Shown here: piece by piece, positions 28,510 through 36,986 of the stretch
Layout of the letters: each line of letters starts with the position of its first letter
Position numbering within the stretch: the first letter of the stretch is position 1
From: Actinomyces sp.
GTDB taxonomy: Bacteria; Actinomycetota; Actinomycetes; Actinomycetales; Actinomycetaceae
Length of the DNA stretch: 64,000 bases
Reading direction: 5' to 3'
NCBI RefSeq assembly: GCF_030530635.1
Contig: NZ_JAUMUL010000009.1
Location: forward strand, 1 to 64,000
The notes under the pieces: generated by a model
Database searches by the model: none
The model's input: only the letters and a program-made list of their open reading frames with translations
What the model was told of the DNA's origin: nothing
Program-made: the position numbers and the translations under genes

Positions 28510-30867
28510 ATGACGCAGAACCTGGCCCAGACCGTACCCTCACAGGTCCGGTCCGCCTCGGGTCGTCCCGCCGGCGCCTCCACGCAGATGGAAGTGTGGC
28601 AGGGGCTTTCCGCGGCTGTCGTCGACGCCATAGCGGACGACTGGCACGCCACCGAGCAGAAGTATCGTGCCGGCAGGATGGAGCACTACTTCTCCGCCGA
28701 GTTCCTTGAGGGACGTGCCCTGCTGAACAACCTGACCAACCTCGGCCTGGTCGAAGAGGCCACCCGAGCCGTGAACGCCTTCGGCCAGAATCTCACCGAC
28801 ATCTTGGAGCAGGAGCCCGACGCCGCCCTGGGCAACGGCGGGCTCGGACGTCTGGCCGCCTGCTTCCTGGACTCCTGCGCAACCCTGGAGCTGCCGGTGG
28901 CCGGATACGGAATCCTGTACCGCTATGGCCTGTTCAAGCAGCTGTTCGAGGACGGCTTCCAGACCGAGCATCCGGACCCGTGGATGGAGGAGGGCTATCC
29001 CTTCGTCATCCGCCGTGAGGAGGCGCAGCGCATCGTCCGCTACGACGACCTGACCGTGCGCGCCGTTCCCTACGACATGCCGATCACAGGATACGGCACC
29101 AAGAACGTGGTCACGCTGCGGCTGTGGCGGGCCGAGCCCATGGAGGAGTTCGACTACGACGCCTTCAACTCCCAGCGCTTCACCGACGCCATCGTTGAAC
29201 GCGAGCGCACCGCGGACATCTCCCGCGTGCTCTACCCCAACGACACCACCTATGAGGGCAAAGTCCTGCGGGTGCGCCAGCAGTACTTCTTCTGCTCCGC
29301 CTCCCTGCAGGAGATCGTGGACAACTATGTATCCCACCACGGCGAGGATCTGAGCGGCTTCGCCGACTTCAACTCCGTTCAGCTCAACGACACCCACCCG
29401 GTGCTCGCCATTCCCGAGCTCATGCGCCTGCTGATGGACGAGCACCACCTGGGTTGGGATGAGGCCTGGAGTGTAGTCACCAAGACCTTCGCCTACACCA
29501 ATCACACGGTGCTGGCCGAGGCCCTGGAGACCTGGGAGATGTCGATCTTCGAGCGCCTGTTCCCGCGCATCACCGAGATCGTCCGGGAGATCGACCGTCG
29601 TTTCCGTCAGGACATGGCCAAGCGCGGCGTCGACCAGATGCGCATCGACTACATGGCGCCCCTGGCCGGTGACAAGGTCCGCATGGCCTGGATCGCCTGC
29701 TACGCCTCCTACTCCATCAACGGCGTGGCCGCGCTGCACACCGAGATCATCAAGCGCGACACCCTCAAGGAGTGGCACGACATCTGGCCCGAGCGCTTCA
29801 ACAACAAGACCAACGGTGTGACCCCGCGCCGCTGGCTGCGCCAATGCAACCCGCGTCTGTCCGTGCTACTGGACGAGGTCACCGGTTCCGACGCCTGGGT
29901 CAAGGACCTGTCGCTGCTCGGCGCGCATACCGACGCCGCCGATGACGCGCTGCTGGACCGTCTGGCCGAGATCAAGCACGCCAACAAGGTGGACTTCGCC
30001 GCCTGGGTGGCTGAGCGCGAGGGCATCGAGATCGACCCCGACGCCATCTTCGACGTGCAGATCAAGCGTCTGCACGAGTACAAGCGCCAGCTGCTCAATG
30101 CGATCTACATCCTGGACCTGTACTTCCGCATGAAGGAGGACCCGTCACTGCAGGTGCCGCCGCGGGTGTTCATCTTCGGTGCCAAGGCCGCCCCCGGCTA
30201 CGTCCGTGCCAAGGCGATCATCAAGCTGATCAACGCCATCGCGGAACTGGTGAACAACGACCCGGTGGTCTCTAAGACCCTTAAGGTCGTGTTCATTCAC
30301 AATTACAATGTCTCCCCCGCCGAGCACATCATCCCGGCCGCCGACGTTTCCGAGCAGATCTCCATGGCCGGGAAGGAGGCCTCCGGCACGTCCAATATGA
30401 AGTTCATGATGAACGGCGCCCTGACCCTGGGCACGCTCGACGGCGCGAACGTGGAGATCCTGGACGCCGTCGGGGATGAGAACGCATACATCTTCGGTGC
30501 CACCGAGGACGAGCTGCCGGCCCTGCGCGCCACCTACGATCCGCACGCCACCTACGAGTCCGTCCCCGGCCTCAAGCGGGTACTGGATGCCTTCACCGAC
30601 GGCACCCTGGATGACAACGGCTCCGGCTGGTTCGCGGATCTGCGCCGCAGCCTGCTGGAGGGTGGTGACGCCGACGTGTACTACGTGCTCGGTGACTTCG
30701 CCGCCTACCGGGAGACCAAGGACGCCATGGCTGCCGACTACGCCGACCAGCGCGCCTGGCAGCGCAAGGCGTGGGTGAACATCACCCGCTCCGGCCGCTT
30801 CTCCTCCGACCGCACCATCAGCGACTACGCCGAGGTGTGGGGTATCGAGCCGCAGCCGGTCGCCTGA
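28510..30867 (+). CDS. glgP: Glycogen phosphorylase
   Basis: A 785-residue GT35 enzyme releasing glucose 1-phosphate from alpha-glucan ends. EALGNGGLGRLAACFLDS-type sequence appears as ALGNGGLGRLAACFLDS. The PLP lysine is K631 in GTSNMKFMMNGA, and IKRLHEYKRQLLN is intact. ATG 28510 follows GGAAGAAG. It is slightly shorter than E. coli GlgP/MalP (about 800-815). The gene stands apart from the glgE operon behind a terminator and is convergent with the FSA-type aldolase gene. It supplies sugar phosphate for glycolysis. Confidence 0.96.
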   Translation: MTQNLAQTVPSQVRSASGRPAGASTQMEVWQGLSAAVVDAIADDWHATEQKYRAGRMEHYFSAEFLEGRALLNNLTNLGLVEEATRAVNAFGQNLTDILEQEPDAALGNGGLGRLAACFLDSCATLELPVAGYGILYRYGLFKQLFEDGFQTEHPDPWMEEGYPFVIRREEAQRIVRYDDLTVRAVPYDMPITGYGTKNVVTLRLWRAEPMEEFDYDAFNSQRFTDAIVERERTADISRVLYPNDTTYEGKVLRVRQQYFFCSASLQEIVDNYVSHHGEDLSGFADFNSVQLNDTHPVLAIPELMRLLMDEHHLGWDEAWSVVTKTFAYTNHTVLAEALETWEMSIFERLFPRITEIVREIDRRFRQDMAKRGVDQMRIDYMAPLAGDKVRMAWIACYASYSINGVAALHTEIIKRDTLKEWHDIWPERFNNKTNGVTPRRWLRQCNPRLSVLLDEVTGSDAWVKDLSLLGAHTDAADDALLDRLAEIKHANKVDFAAWVAEREGIEIDPDAIFDVQIKRLHEYKRQLLNAIYILDLYFRMKEDPSLQVPPRVFIFGAKAAPGYVRAKAIIKLINAIAELVNNDPVVSKTLKVVFIHNYNVSPAEHIIPAADVSEQISMAGKEASGTSNMKFMMNGALTLGTLDGANVEILDAVGDENAYIFGATEDELPALRATYDPHATYESVPGLKRVLDAFTDGTLDDNGSGWFADLRRSLLEGGDADVYYVLGDFAAYRETKDAMAADYADQRAWQRKAWVNITRSGRFSSDRTISDYAEVWGIEPQPVA

Positions 30868-30890
30868 CGGCTACGAACTTGGGCCAGTAG

Positions 30891-30931
30891 CGACGGCGCC
30901 CGTCCCCGGCGAAGGGGGGCGGGCGCCGTCG
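30891..30931. terminator. Bidirectional terminator between glgP and the aldolase gene
   Basis: CGACGGCGCCCG (30891-30902) and CGGGCGCCGTCG (30920-30931) form a perfect 12-bp stem in the 73-bp gap between two convergent genes. It can serve both transcripts. Confidence 0.8.
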
Positions 30932-30940
30932 TCGTGTCTG

Positions 30941-31609
30941 TCAGGCGATGCCCGGGGCGGAGAAGGCGGCCTGGAAGTCGGCGGCGAAGGCGTCCACCGC
31001 CAGCTCCACCTGCGGCAGGGCCAGCATGGCGTCCAACACGTCGGCACCAATGGTCGCGGTGTGAGCGCCGGCGGCTCCGGCGTCGGTGACTTGCTTGACG
31101 TTCTTGAAGCTGGCCGCCAAGATCCGCGTCGGCACCCCCTCCCGGTCTATGTCCTGGCGCAGTGCGCGGATCACCGCGTAGGGGTCCACGTCCGCATTGG
31201 ACATGCGGTTGATGTACGGGGCGAGGCAGTCCGCCCCGGCCGCGGTCGCCAGCAGCCCCTGCGCCGTGGAGTAGATGGCCGTCGCGGTCACGCGAGCCCC
31301 CTGATCCTTGAGCCGCCGCATAGCCGGCAGCCCGGCCGCCGTCGTCGGTATCTTGATGAAGGTGGGCTCCCCCACCAGCTCGCGGATGGTGTCGGCCTCC
31401 CGCAGCATGCCCTCGGTGTCTCGGGCGACCACTTGCACGTGGAGTTCCCGGTCCCCGACCAGCTCCCGGATCGCACGCAGGTCGCCCTTGAAGTCCGTCA
31501 GGCCACCGGCCTTGAGAATAGACGGGTTCGTGGTGACCCCGATGAGGGGGAAGGAGTTCAGTGCCCGCTCGACCCGATCCAGCCGCGCATCGTCAATCAG
31601 GAACCGCAT
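30941..31609 (-). CDS. Fructose-6-phosphate aldolase / small transaldolase family (FSA/TalC)
   Basis: A 222-residue class I aldolase. VTTNPSILKAGG and the Schiff-base lysine K86 in FIKIPTTAAGL match the FSA subfamily, as does the short length (ordinary transaldolases exceed 300). ATG 31609 has AGGAG six bases upstream; ATG 31615 is too close. It is the last gene of a deoR-GRE-aldolase series. In E. coli fsaA lies beside the GRE ybiW, and FSA enzymes are reported to split 1-deoxyfructose 6-phosphate into glyceraldehyde 3-phosphate and hydroxyacetone. That role is inferred here from context. Confidence 0.88.
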   Translation of the reverse strand: MRFLIDDARLDRVERALNSFPLIGVTTNPSILKAGGLTDFKGDLRAIRELVGDRELHVQVVARDTEGMLREADTIRELVGEPTFIKIPTTAAGLPAMRRLKDQGARVTATAIYSTAQGLLATAAGADCLAPYINRMSNADVDPYAVIRALRQDIDREGVPTRILAASFKNVKQVTDAGAAGAHTATIGADVLDAMLALPQVELAVDAFAADFQAAFSAPGIA

Positions 31610-31643
31610 GGTCATCTCCTGCCTCGTCGTTGGATGCCGGCCG

Positions 31644-34085
31644 TCAGAGGGTCTGCTCGGTGCGGGCGATGATGTCGTCCTGGGTCTGCTTGGACAGCAC
31701 CACGAAGAAGGCGCTGTAGCCGGCGACGCGAACGATCAGGTCGCGGTGCTGCTCGGGGTGCGCCTGGGCGTCCAAGAGCATGGCGCGGTCGACCACGTTG
31801 TACTGGACGTGGAAACCGTGGAGTCGGTTGAAGAAGGCACGCAGCATGGCGATGAGCTTCGCCCGATCCTCGGGCGCTGCCAGGATCTGCGGATTGACCT
31901 TCTGGTTCAGCAGCACGCCCCCGGTGATGCGCTCGGTGTCCAACTTGGAGACCGACTTGAACACCGCGGTCGGGCCGTTGACGTCGGCGCCGTGGCTCGG
32001 CGAGCAGCCCTCCGCGAGCGGCTGGCCGGCGTGACGACCGTCGGGGGTGGCCGCCGTGGAGGCGCCCTGCGGCACGTTCGCGGAGATGGAAGAGGTGCCT
32101 GCGTAGTAGGTCCCGCCTATCGGGCCACGCCCGTAACGGGAGTTCCTGTACTTGAAGATCTCGTCGATGTCGGTGGCGTAGGCCCGCACCAGCAGGTCGT
32201 CCACGTAGTCGTCGTCGTTGCCGTACTTGGGGGCGGCGACCAGGAGCTTACGGATCCGCTCACCCTCCTCTCCGGCGAAGTCGGACTGGAGGGCCTTCCA
32301 CAGCTGGGCGCCGGTGATGGCGTGGTCCTCGAAGACGACCTTCTTGATGGCGGCCAGGGAGTCACCGAGGTTGGCGATGCCGACCTGGAGGCCGGAGACG
32401 AAGTCGTAGACGGCGCCGCCCTCCTTGAGGGTCTTGCCGCGGCCGATGCAGTCGTCCACCAGTCCGGAGCACAGCAGGTCGGGGACCTGGTGCTCCAGGG
32501 CGAGGTCGCAGGCGGCGTCCAGCACGATGCAGTTGCGCTGGAACTCGCGGATGGTGGAGTCCCACGCGGACATGACCTGGTCGAAGGAGGTCATGTCCCG
32601 CAGGTGCCCGCAGGCCGGCGCCAGTCGGGTTCCGGAGGCGGGGTCGACGCCGTCGTTGAGCGCAACCAGAAGCGCCTTGGGGAAGTTGAGGAAGCTCATG
32701 CCGGTGCAGCGGTATCCCCAGCGGCCCGGGACGGCGACCTCGACGCAGCCGATCGCCGAGTAGTCGTGGGCGTCCTCGGGGGCCACCCCGCGCTCAATCA
32801 GCGAGGGGATGATGACCTCGTCGCTGTTGAAGGCCGGCATGCCGGTACCCAGCCGCATGAGCTCGATGGCCTCGTTCATGAAGTTGTCGCTCAGGCCGTG
32901 GTGGTAGCGCACGGTCAGGTTCGGCTGGGGCAGGTGGGTCTGGGCCACGGAGGTGATGATGAGGTAGGACAGGTGATTGACGGCGTCCGAGCCATCGGCG
33001 TGCTGGCCGCCGATGGTGACGTTCTGGTACAGGGGGCTGCCGGCGGAGAACCGGGTGTGGCTCCAGGAGCGGATCTTGTTGACGGTGAAGGTCTTCAGCC
33101 ACAGGTTGGTCAGCAGTTCGGTGGCGGAGGCATCGGTCTCACGGCCGGCCTCGAGGTCCTCACGTAGGAAGGGCCACAGGTACTGGTCCAGGCGCCCGTA
33201 GGACAGGGAGTGACCATTGGACTCGATTTGCAGGGCCACATGCACGAGCCAGATCGACTGCACGGCCTCGTGGAAGGTGGTGGCCGGGTGCTCTGGAGCA
33301 ACCCGCAGCACGCGGGCCATCTCCCGCAGCTCGGAGCGGCGGTCCGGGGCGGTCTCGGCGGCGGCGAGCTGCTCGGCGAGGTCGGCGTAGCGGTGGGCGA
33401 AGGCGATGACGGCGTCGAAGACGACGATGAGGCTGTGGTAGAAGGGGGCCTGCTCGAGCTGTGCGGGGTCGGTCAGGTCCAGGGTGTCGAGCGCCTCCTG
33501 GGCGCGCCGCCGGTAGGTGGCCAGGCCGTCGGCGAGCAGGCGCCGGTAGTTGACGGCTATGTGGGCGTCCCCCGAGGTGATGTTGCCCTCGGGGTGGATG
33601 ATGCCCAGGTCATAGAAGCGCTTGGAGTCCGCGGGCATGAGAGCCAGGGCGTGCTCCTTGAGGGTGCGGCCCCGCCAGAACGGGGCGATCTCCCGCAGCG
33701 TCTGCTTGGCCTCCTCGGAGATGGTGAAGCGGTCCCCGGGGCGCTTGCCGAACTCGTCGAGCTCGTCGATCACCCAGTCCATGGCGTATTCGGGCATGAT
33801 GGGGGCGGCCCGGTTGGCGCTCGCCTGGTTGCCGGCCAGCCGGGAGGCGGGCTCGATGTAGATGGTCATCCGTTCGAGCACGTTCTTGAGCGTGAGGGCC
33901 CGGATCATGTTCAGGGGCTGATCGGCGTGGTCCCGGTAGGTCTGCGTAGTGATGACCGCGCGGTCAACACAGACACTGGGTTCGGTGTCCAGAATCTCCT
34001 CGCGCCAGGCGGCCATGCGGTCGGTGAGACCGCCGAAGTGGGGGCCGCCGCGGGCTGTGGGCGCGGATTGGGCAATGGTTGTCAT
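31644..34085 (-). CDS. Glycyl radical enzyme, YbiW/PflD-like (PFL2 family)
   Basis: An 813-residue glycyl radical enzyme. The thiyl-radical cysteine C447 and base E449 are in SAIGCVEV, and the radical-bearing glycine is about G789 in RVAGYSAFF. The GCVE motif marks the eliminase/lyase branch (glycerol dehydratase, choline lyase, YbiW) rather than true pyruvate formate-lyase, which has adjacent catalytic cysteines. Length matches E. coli YbiW. With an FSA aldolase and an activase, the best guess is 1,5-anhydroglucitol- or anhydromannitol-6-phosphate lyase. Its ATG overlaps the DeoR stop by 4 bp. It would work only without oxygen. Confidence 0.88.
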   Translation of the reverse strand: MTTIAQSAPTARGGPHFGGLTDRMAAWREEILDTEPSVCVDRAVITTQTYRDHADQPLNMIRALTLKNVLERMTIYIEPASRLAGNQASANRAAPIMPEYAMDWVIDELDEFGKRPGDRFTISEEAKQTLREIAPFWRGRTLKEHALALMPADSKRFYDLGIIHPEGNITSGDAHIAVNYRRLLADGLATYRRRAQEALDTLDLTDPAQLEQAPFYHSLIVVFDAVIAFAHRYADLAEQLAAAETAPDRRSELREMARVLRVAPEHPATTFHEAVQSIWLVHVALQIESNGHSLSYGRLDQYLWPFLREDLEAGRETDASATELLTNLWLKTFTVNKIRSWSHTRFSAGSPLYQNVTIGGQHADGSDAVNHLSYLIITSVAQTHLPQPNLTVRYHHGLSDNFMNEAIELMRLGTGMPAFNSDEVIIPSLIERGVAPEDAHDYSAIGCVEVAVPGRWGYRCTGMSFLNFPKALLVALNDGVDPASGTRLAPACGHLRDMTSFDQVMSAWDSTIREFQRNCIVLDAACDLALEHQVPDLLCSGLVDDCIGRGKTLKEGGAVYDFVSGLQVGIANLGDSLAAIKKVVFEDHAITGAQLWKALQSDFAGEEGERIRKLLVAAPKYGNDDDYVDDLLVRAYATDIDEIFKYRNSRYGRGPIGGTYYAGTSSISANVPQGASTAATPDGRHAGQPLAEGCSPSHGADVNGPTAVFKSVSKLDTERITGGVLLNQKVNPQILAAPEDRAKLIAMLRAFFNRLHGFHVQYNVVDRAMLLDAQAHPEQHRDLIVRVAGYSAFFVVLSKQTQDDIIARTEQTL

Positions 34086-34936
34086 GACGATTGTTCCTCT
34101 TCTAGCGTGCCCGCGCCCGTGCGGATCAAGGCCGTGGGCCTGGTGGTTGCGCCGGCGGTGGCGCTGTGGGTGGTGGTGGCGCCCGACGGCGATACGGTGA
34201 GGACCCGGACGCCGGAGTCGGTCAGCGCGGCGATCTGGGCGGGGTCTCCCGCCGCGTCGGTCCATACGGTGGACACGGCCGAGGCGGGCAGCAGCGGTAC
34301 GGGCCCGTGTCCGCCGAGCTTCTCGGACTCAGTGACGACGACGACGTGTTCGGCCCGCTGGGCCAGCGCCCGTACGGCGGTGGCGCGCAGGTAGTCGCGT
34401 GCGGTGAAGCCGAGCTGGGCGGTGAAGCCGTCGGTGCCGACGAAGAGCCGGTCGACCAGGAACTGCTGCGCGCACAACTCAACCATGGGGCCGACCATGA
34501 CGCGTGAGTCCGGCTGCTGCTCACCGCCCAGGAGGATGGCCCGAGTGGCAGGGAAGGCGCGCAGCCGATCGGCGATGAAGGCCGAGTTGGTGATGATCGT
34601 CGTGCCGGAGTGCTGGGTGGCGATCTGCTCAGCCAGCAGCGTGCAGCATGAGCCTGCTTCCACCATAACGGTTTCGCCGTCGTGGACGGTGCTGGCCGCG
34701 GCCCGGGCGATGCGCGCCTTGTCCGCGTAGTGGTAGGCGAGGCGGCCGGCCGGATCGTCCGCGGAGACCAGCACGGCGAAGCCGCGCTCCCGGCGGATCA
34801 GGCCGCGCGATTCCAGAGCGTCCAGGTCCTTGCGTATGGTGACGGCGGAGACCTCGGCCAGCTGCGCGAGTTCGGTGACGGCGACGCGCCCAGCGGCAAC
34901 AATCGCCTCAAGGAGAGTGGTTTGACGGTTACTCAT
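34082..34936 (-). CDS. DeoR-family transcriptional regulator
   Basis: A 284-residue regulator with an N-terminal winged helix (LAQLAEVSAVTIRKDLDALE) and a C-terminal DeoRC sugar-phosphate sensor domain (RAAASTVHDGETV and FVGTDGFTAQLGF). ATG 34936 is preferred over GTG 34945. It is the first gene of the operon with the radical enzyme and aldolase. It is divergent from the activase gene, so one intergenic region can control both. Its inducer is probably a sugar phosphate of this pathway. Confidence 0.88.
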   Translation of the reverse strand: MSNRQTTLLEAIVAAGRVAVTELAQLAEVSAVTIRKDLDALESRGLIRRERGFAVLVSADDPAGRLAYHYADKARIARAAASTVHDGETVMVEAGSCCTLLAEQIATQHSGTTIITNSAFIADRLRAFPATRAILLGGEQQPDSRVMVGPMVELCAQQFLVDRLFVGTDGFTAQLGFTARDYLRATAVRALAQRAEHVVVVTESEKLGGHGPVPLLPASAVSTVWTDAAGDPAQIAALTDSGVRVLTVSPSGATTTHSATAGATTRPTALIRTGAGTLEEEQSS

Positions 34937-34971
34937 GGACTCCACCCCCCTTTCCTATCGTACGCAGCTGT

Positions 34972-35080
34972 GAAGCGCTTCGTTTGAAGCGTTGACACCA
35001 CGCTAGACAGACCAGATGCTTCAAACATAGGTCCTTAGTCCTTCGTTCGCAAGTTATACTAGTTTCAAACGAAAGGACCT
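34972..35080. promoter_or_regulatory. Divergent control region with repeated DeoR-type operator motifs
   Basis: GTTTGAAGC at 34982-34990 recurs inverted as GCTTCAAAC at 35018-35026, and a relative TTTCAAACG lies at 35063-35071. GAAGCGCTTC (34972-34981) is a perfect palindrome overlapping the first copy. AGGTCCTT at 35029-35036 is repeated inverted as AAGGACCT at 35073-35080. A -10-like TATACT is at 35055-35060 for the activase gene. Several sites spaced over 110 bp suggest DNA looping by a DeoR tetramer. Confidence 0.65.
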
Positions 35081-35085
35081 GGGTT

Positions 35086-35904
35086 ATGGCCTCGCAGCCG
35101 CTCATCTCACCTAACGAGGCGTCCCATCGCGCGGACAACACCGCAGTTGTGTTCAACATTCAGCGCTTCTCGCTGCACGACGGGCCGGGCATTCGCACGG
35201 TTGTGTTCCTCAAGGGCTGCCCGCTGGCCTGCCCCTGGTGCGCCAACCCCGAGTCCATCAATCCCGGCATCGAGCAGCTCCTCGATCCCAGCACCGGTGA
35301 GGCGACCCCCGCGGGCAGGCCGCATACGCTGGCGGAGGTGCTCAAGGAGTGCGAGGCCGACCGGCCGTTCTTCGAGGAGTCGGGCGGCGGCGTCACGCTC
35401 TCGGGCGGCGAGCCGATGATGCAGCACGTCTTCGCGACGGCGCTGCTCCAGGAGCTGCAGCAACGCGGCATACATACCGCGATGGAGTCGACGGGGCATG
35501 TGGCGCCGCGCGTGTTCGACCGGGCACTGGACCACCTCGACCATCTGCTCATTGACATCAAGCATCATGAGCGCGATGCGCACAAGCGTTGGACCGGCGG
35601 CTACAGTGATCTGCCGTTGCGCAACCTGTCTCGTGCACTCGAGCGCGGCATCCGCACGCAGGTGCGCATCCCTGTCGTTCCCGGCGTCAACGACGCCCTC
35701 GACGACGCAACCGCCTTCGCCGCCCTGCTGTGCTCGCTCGGGGTCGAGCGCGTCCAGCTGCTGCCCTTCCACCAGTTCGGCGAGCGCAAGTACACGCTAC
35801 TGGGACGTCCCTACCGCATGGCCGGAGTCCCGGCACTGCACCCCGAGGAGCTGACGGACTATCGCGACGCCATGGTGCGCGCAGGAGTCAATGCGTACTT
35901 CTAA
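35086..35904 (+). CDS. Glycyl radical enzyme activase (radical SAM)
   Basis: A 272-residue radical SAM protein that should install the glycyl radical on the neighbouring enzyme. The cluster motif C45-x3-C49-x2-C52 is in KGCPLACPWCANP, with the AdoMet motif GVTLSGGEP and FNIQRFSLHDGPG at the start. YbiY/CutD-like activases normally carry an 8-cysteine ferredoxin insert after the first motif. Here the corresponding stretch (about residues 55-85) has no cysteine cluster, so the protein is built like compact PflA. It is divergent from the DeoR-led operon. Confidence 0.9.
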   Translation: MASQPLISPNEASHRADNTAVVFNIQRFSLHDGPGIRTVVFLKGCPLACPWCANPESINPGIEQLLDPSTGEATPAGRPHTLAEVLKECEADRPFFEESGGGVTLSGGEPMMQHVFATALLQELQQRGIHTAMESTGHVAPRVFDRALDHLDHLLIDIKHHERDAHKRWTGGYSDLPLRNLSRALERGIRTQVRIPVVPGVNDALDDATAFAALLCSLGVERVQLLPFHQFGERKYTLLGRPYRMAGVPALHPEELTDYRDAMVRAGVNAYF

Positions 35905-35964
35905 CAGGTCCCGCACAACAACCGATGCTGCGATGACGCAATACCGGTAATCGCTCAATACAGG

Positions 35965-36882
35965 TCAGTACAGGATGGTGGCCAGCTGGCGGCGGGCGCG
36001 GGCGACCTCCGGGGACGTGGCGCCGATGACGGCGAACAGTTCGAGCAGCCGCAGCCGGGCATGTTCGCGTTCTTCGCCGGCGTGAGCGCGCACGGCCTCC
36101 AGAGCGCGCCCCAAGCAGGCGTTCACGTCCCCCAGGGCGAGGGCCGCATCCGCCCCGGCGAGTTGGGCGTCCAAATCCGCGCCGGGAGCGTCGGCCGTGG
36201 CCAGCAGCGCAGTCGGGTCCTGCCCGTCCATGCGTGCGAGCAAACGAACCTGGTCACGGGCCGCCTTCAGCTCATCGTCGGCGGGCGAGTTGGCGATGGC
36301 GCGGTCGTAAACGGCCTCCGCCCCGGCCCAGTCACCGCGCTCAATAGCCTCACGTGCCTGCCGCTCGACCTCCGTCTCCTCCGGCTCATCCGGCGCACTC
36401 GGCTCGGCAGACTCAACGGCGATGCGTCCGTCAACACCGTTACGTGCGGCTACCTCCAGCAACTGGTCGAGCAGGGGGCGCAATTGCTCCTCCGGAATGC
36501 CCCCCTGGAACATGGGCACCGGTTGCCCGGCGATCAGAGCCACGACGGTGGGCACCGCCGTGGCCTGCAGCGCCTGCGCCACCTCCGGAGCGGCATCCAC
36601 GTCCACACGAGCCAGCTGGAATCGTCCCGCATACTCGCCGGCCAAACGCTCCAGGACAGACGCCAGGTCCGTGGACGCCTGCGAACGGGAAGTGTGCAGC
36701 ACAACCACCACCGGTACGCGAGATGACCCCTCCGCGACCTCACGCAAGTTCTGTGCGTCAACGTCGACGACGAGCCCACCCATACGTCCCGTCGTCGGTC
36801 CGGCATCCGCAGATGCGGCGGCGGAGGCGGCCCCCTGCTTGGGGGCTAGCGAGGACAGATCGACGGCACCGAACATGCTCAT
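35965..36882 (-). CDS. Thioredoxin-fold / TPR co-chaperone (YbbN/CnoX-like)
   Basis: A 305-residue protein with a thioredoxin-like domain (about residues 38-145, with QLARVDVDAAPEVAQAL and AVPTVVALIAGQPV). A C-terminal TPR-type helical half follows. The usual CxxC redox site is absent: the position reads LHTSRSQAS, so it is not an oxidoreductase. Family members hold unfolded proteins for DnaK and GroEL. The N-terminal MSMFGAVDLSSLAPK is typical of actinobacterial versions. Confidence 0.85.
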   Translation of the reverse strand: MSMFGAVDLSSLAPKQGAASAAASADAGPTTGRMGGLVVDVDAQNLREVAEGSSRVPVVVVLHTSRSQASTDLASVLERLAGEYAGRFQLARVDVDAAPEVAQALQATAVPTVVALIAGQPVPMFQGGIPEEQLRPLLDQLLEVAARNGVDGRIAVESAEPSAPDEPEETEVERQAREAIERGDWAGAEAVYDRAIANSPADDELKAARDQVRLLARMDGQDPTALLATADAPGADLDAQLAGADAALALGDVNACLGRALEAVRAHAGEEREHARLRLLELFAVIGATSPEVARARRQLATILY

Positions 36883-36986
36883 GATGGGCCTTTCCCGGGC
36901 TGTGCCCGCAGTTGTTCATTCGCTCGGTTACGAGTGGGAGCGTAGTCCTCACACGGGCAGACCGCCCTACCCGTTCGCCGGGGGCG

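Noticed and set aside
31308..33167. A 619-codon plus-strand frame over the glycyl radical enzyme gene
   Set aside because: It is the antisense of a gene with intact active-site motifs and shows no domain.
31644..34085. Assignment of the glycyl radical enzyme as pyruvate formate-lyase
   Set aside because: True PFL has two adjacent catalytic cysteines; here a single cysteine is followed by V and E (GCVE), the eliminase-type pattern.
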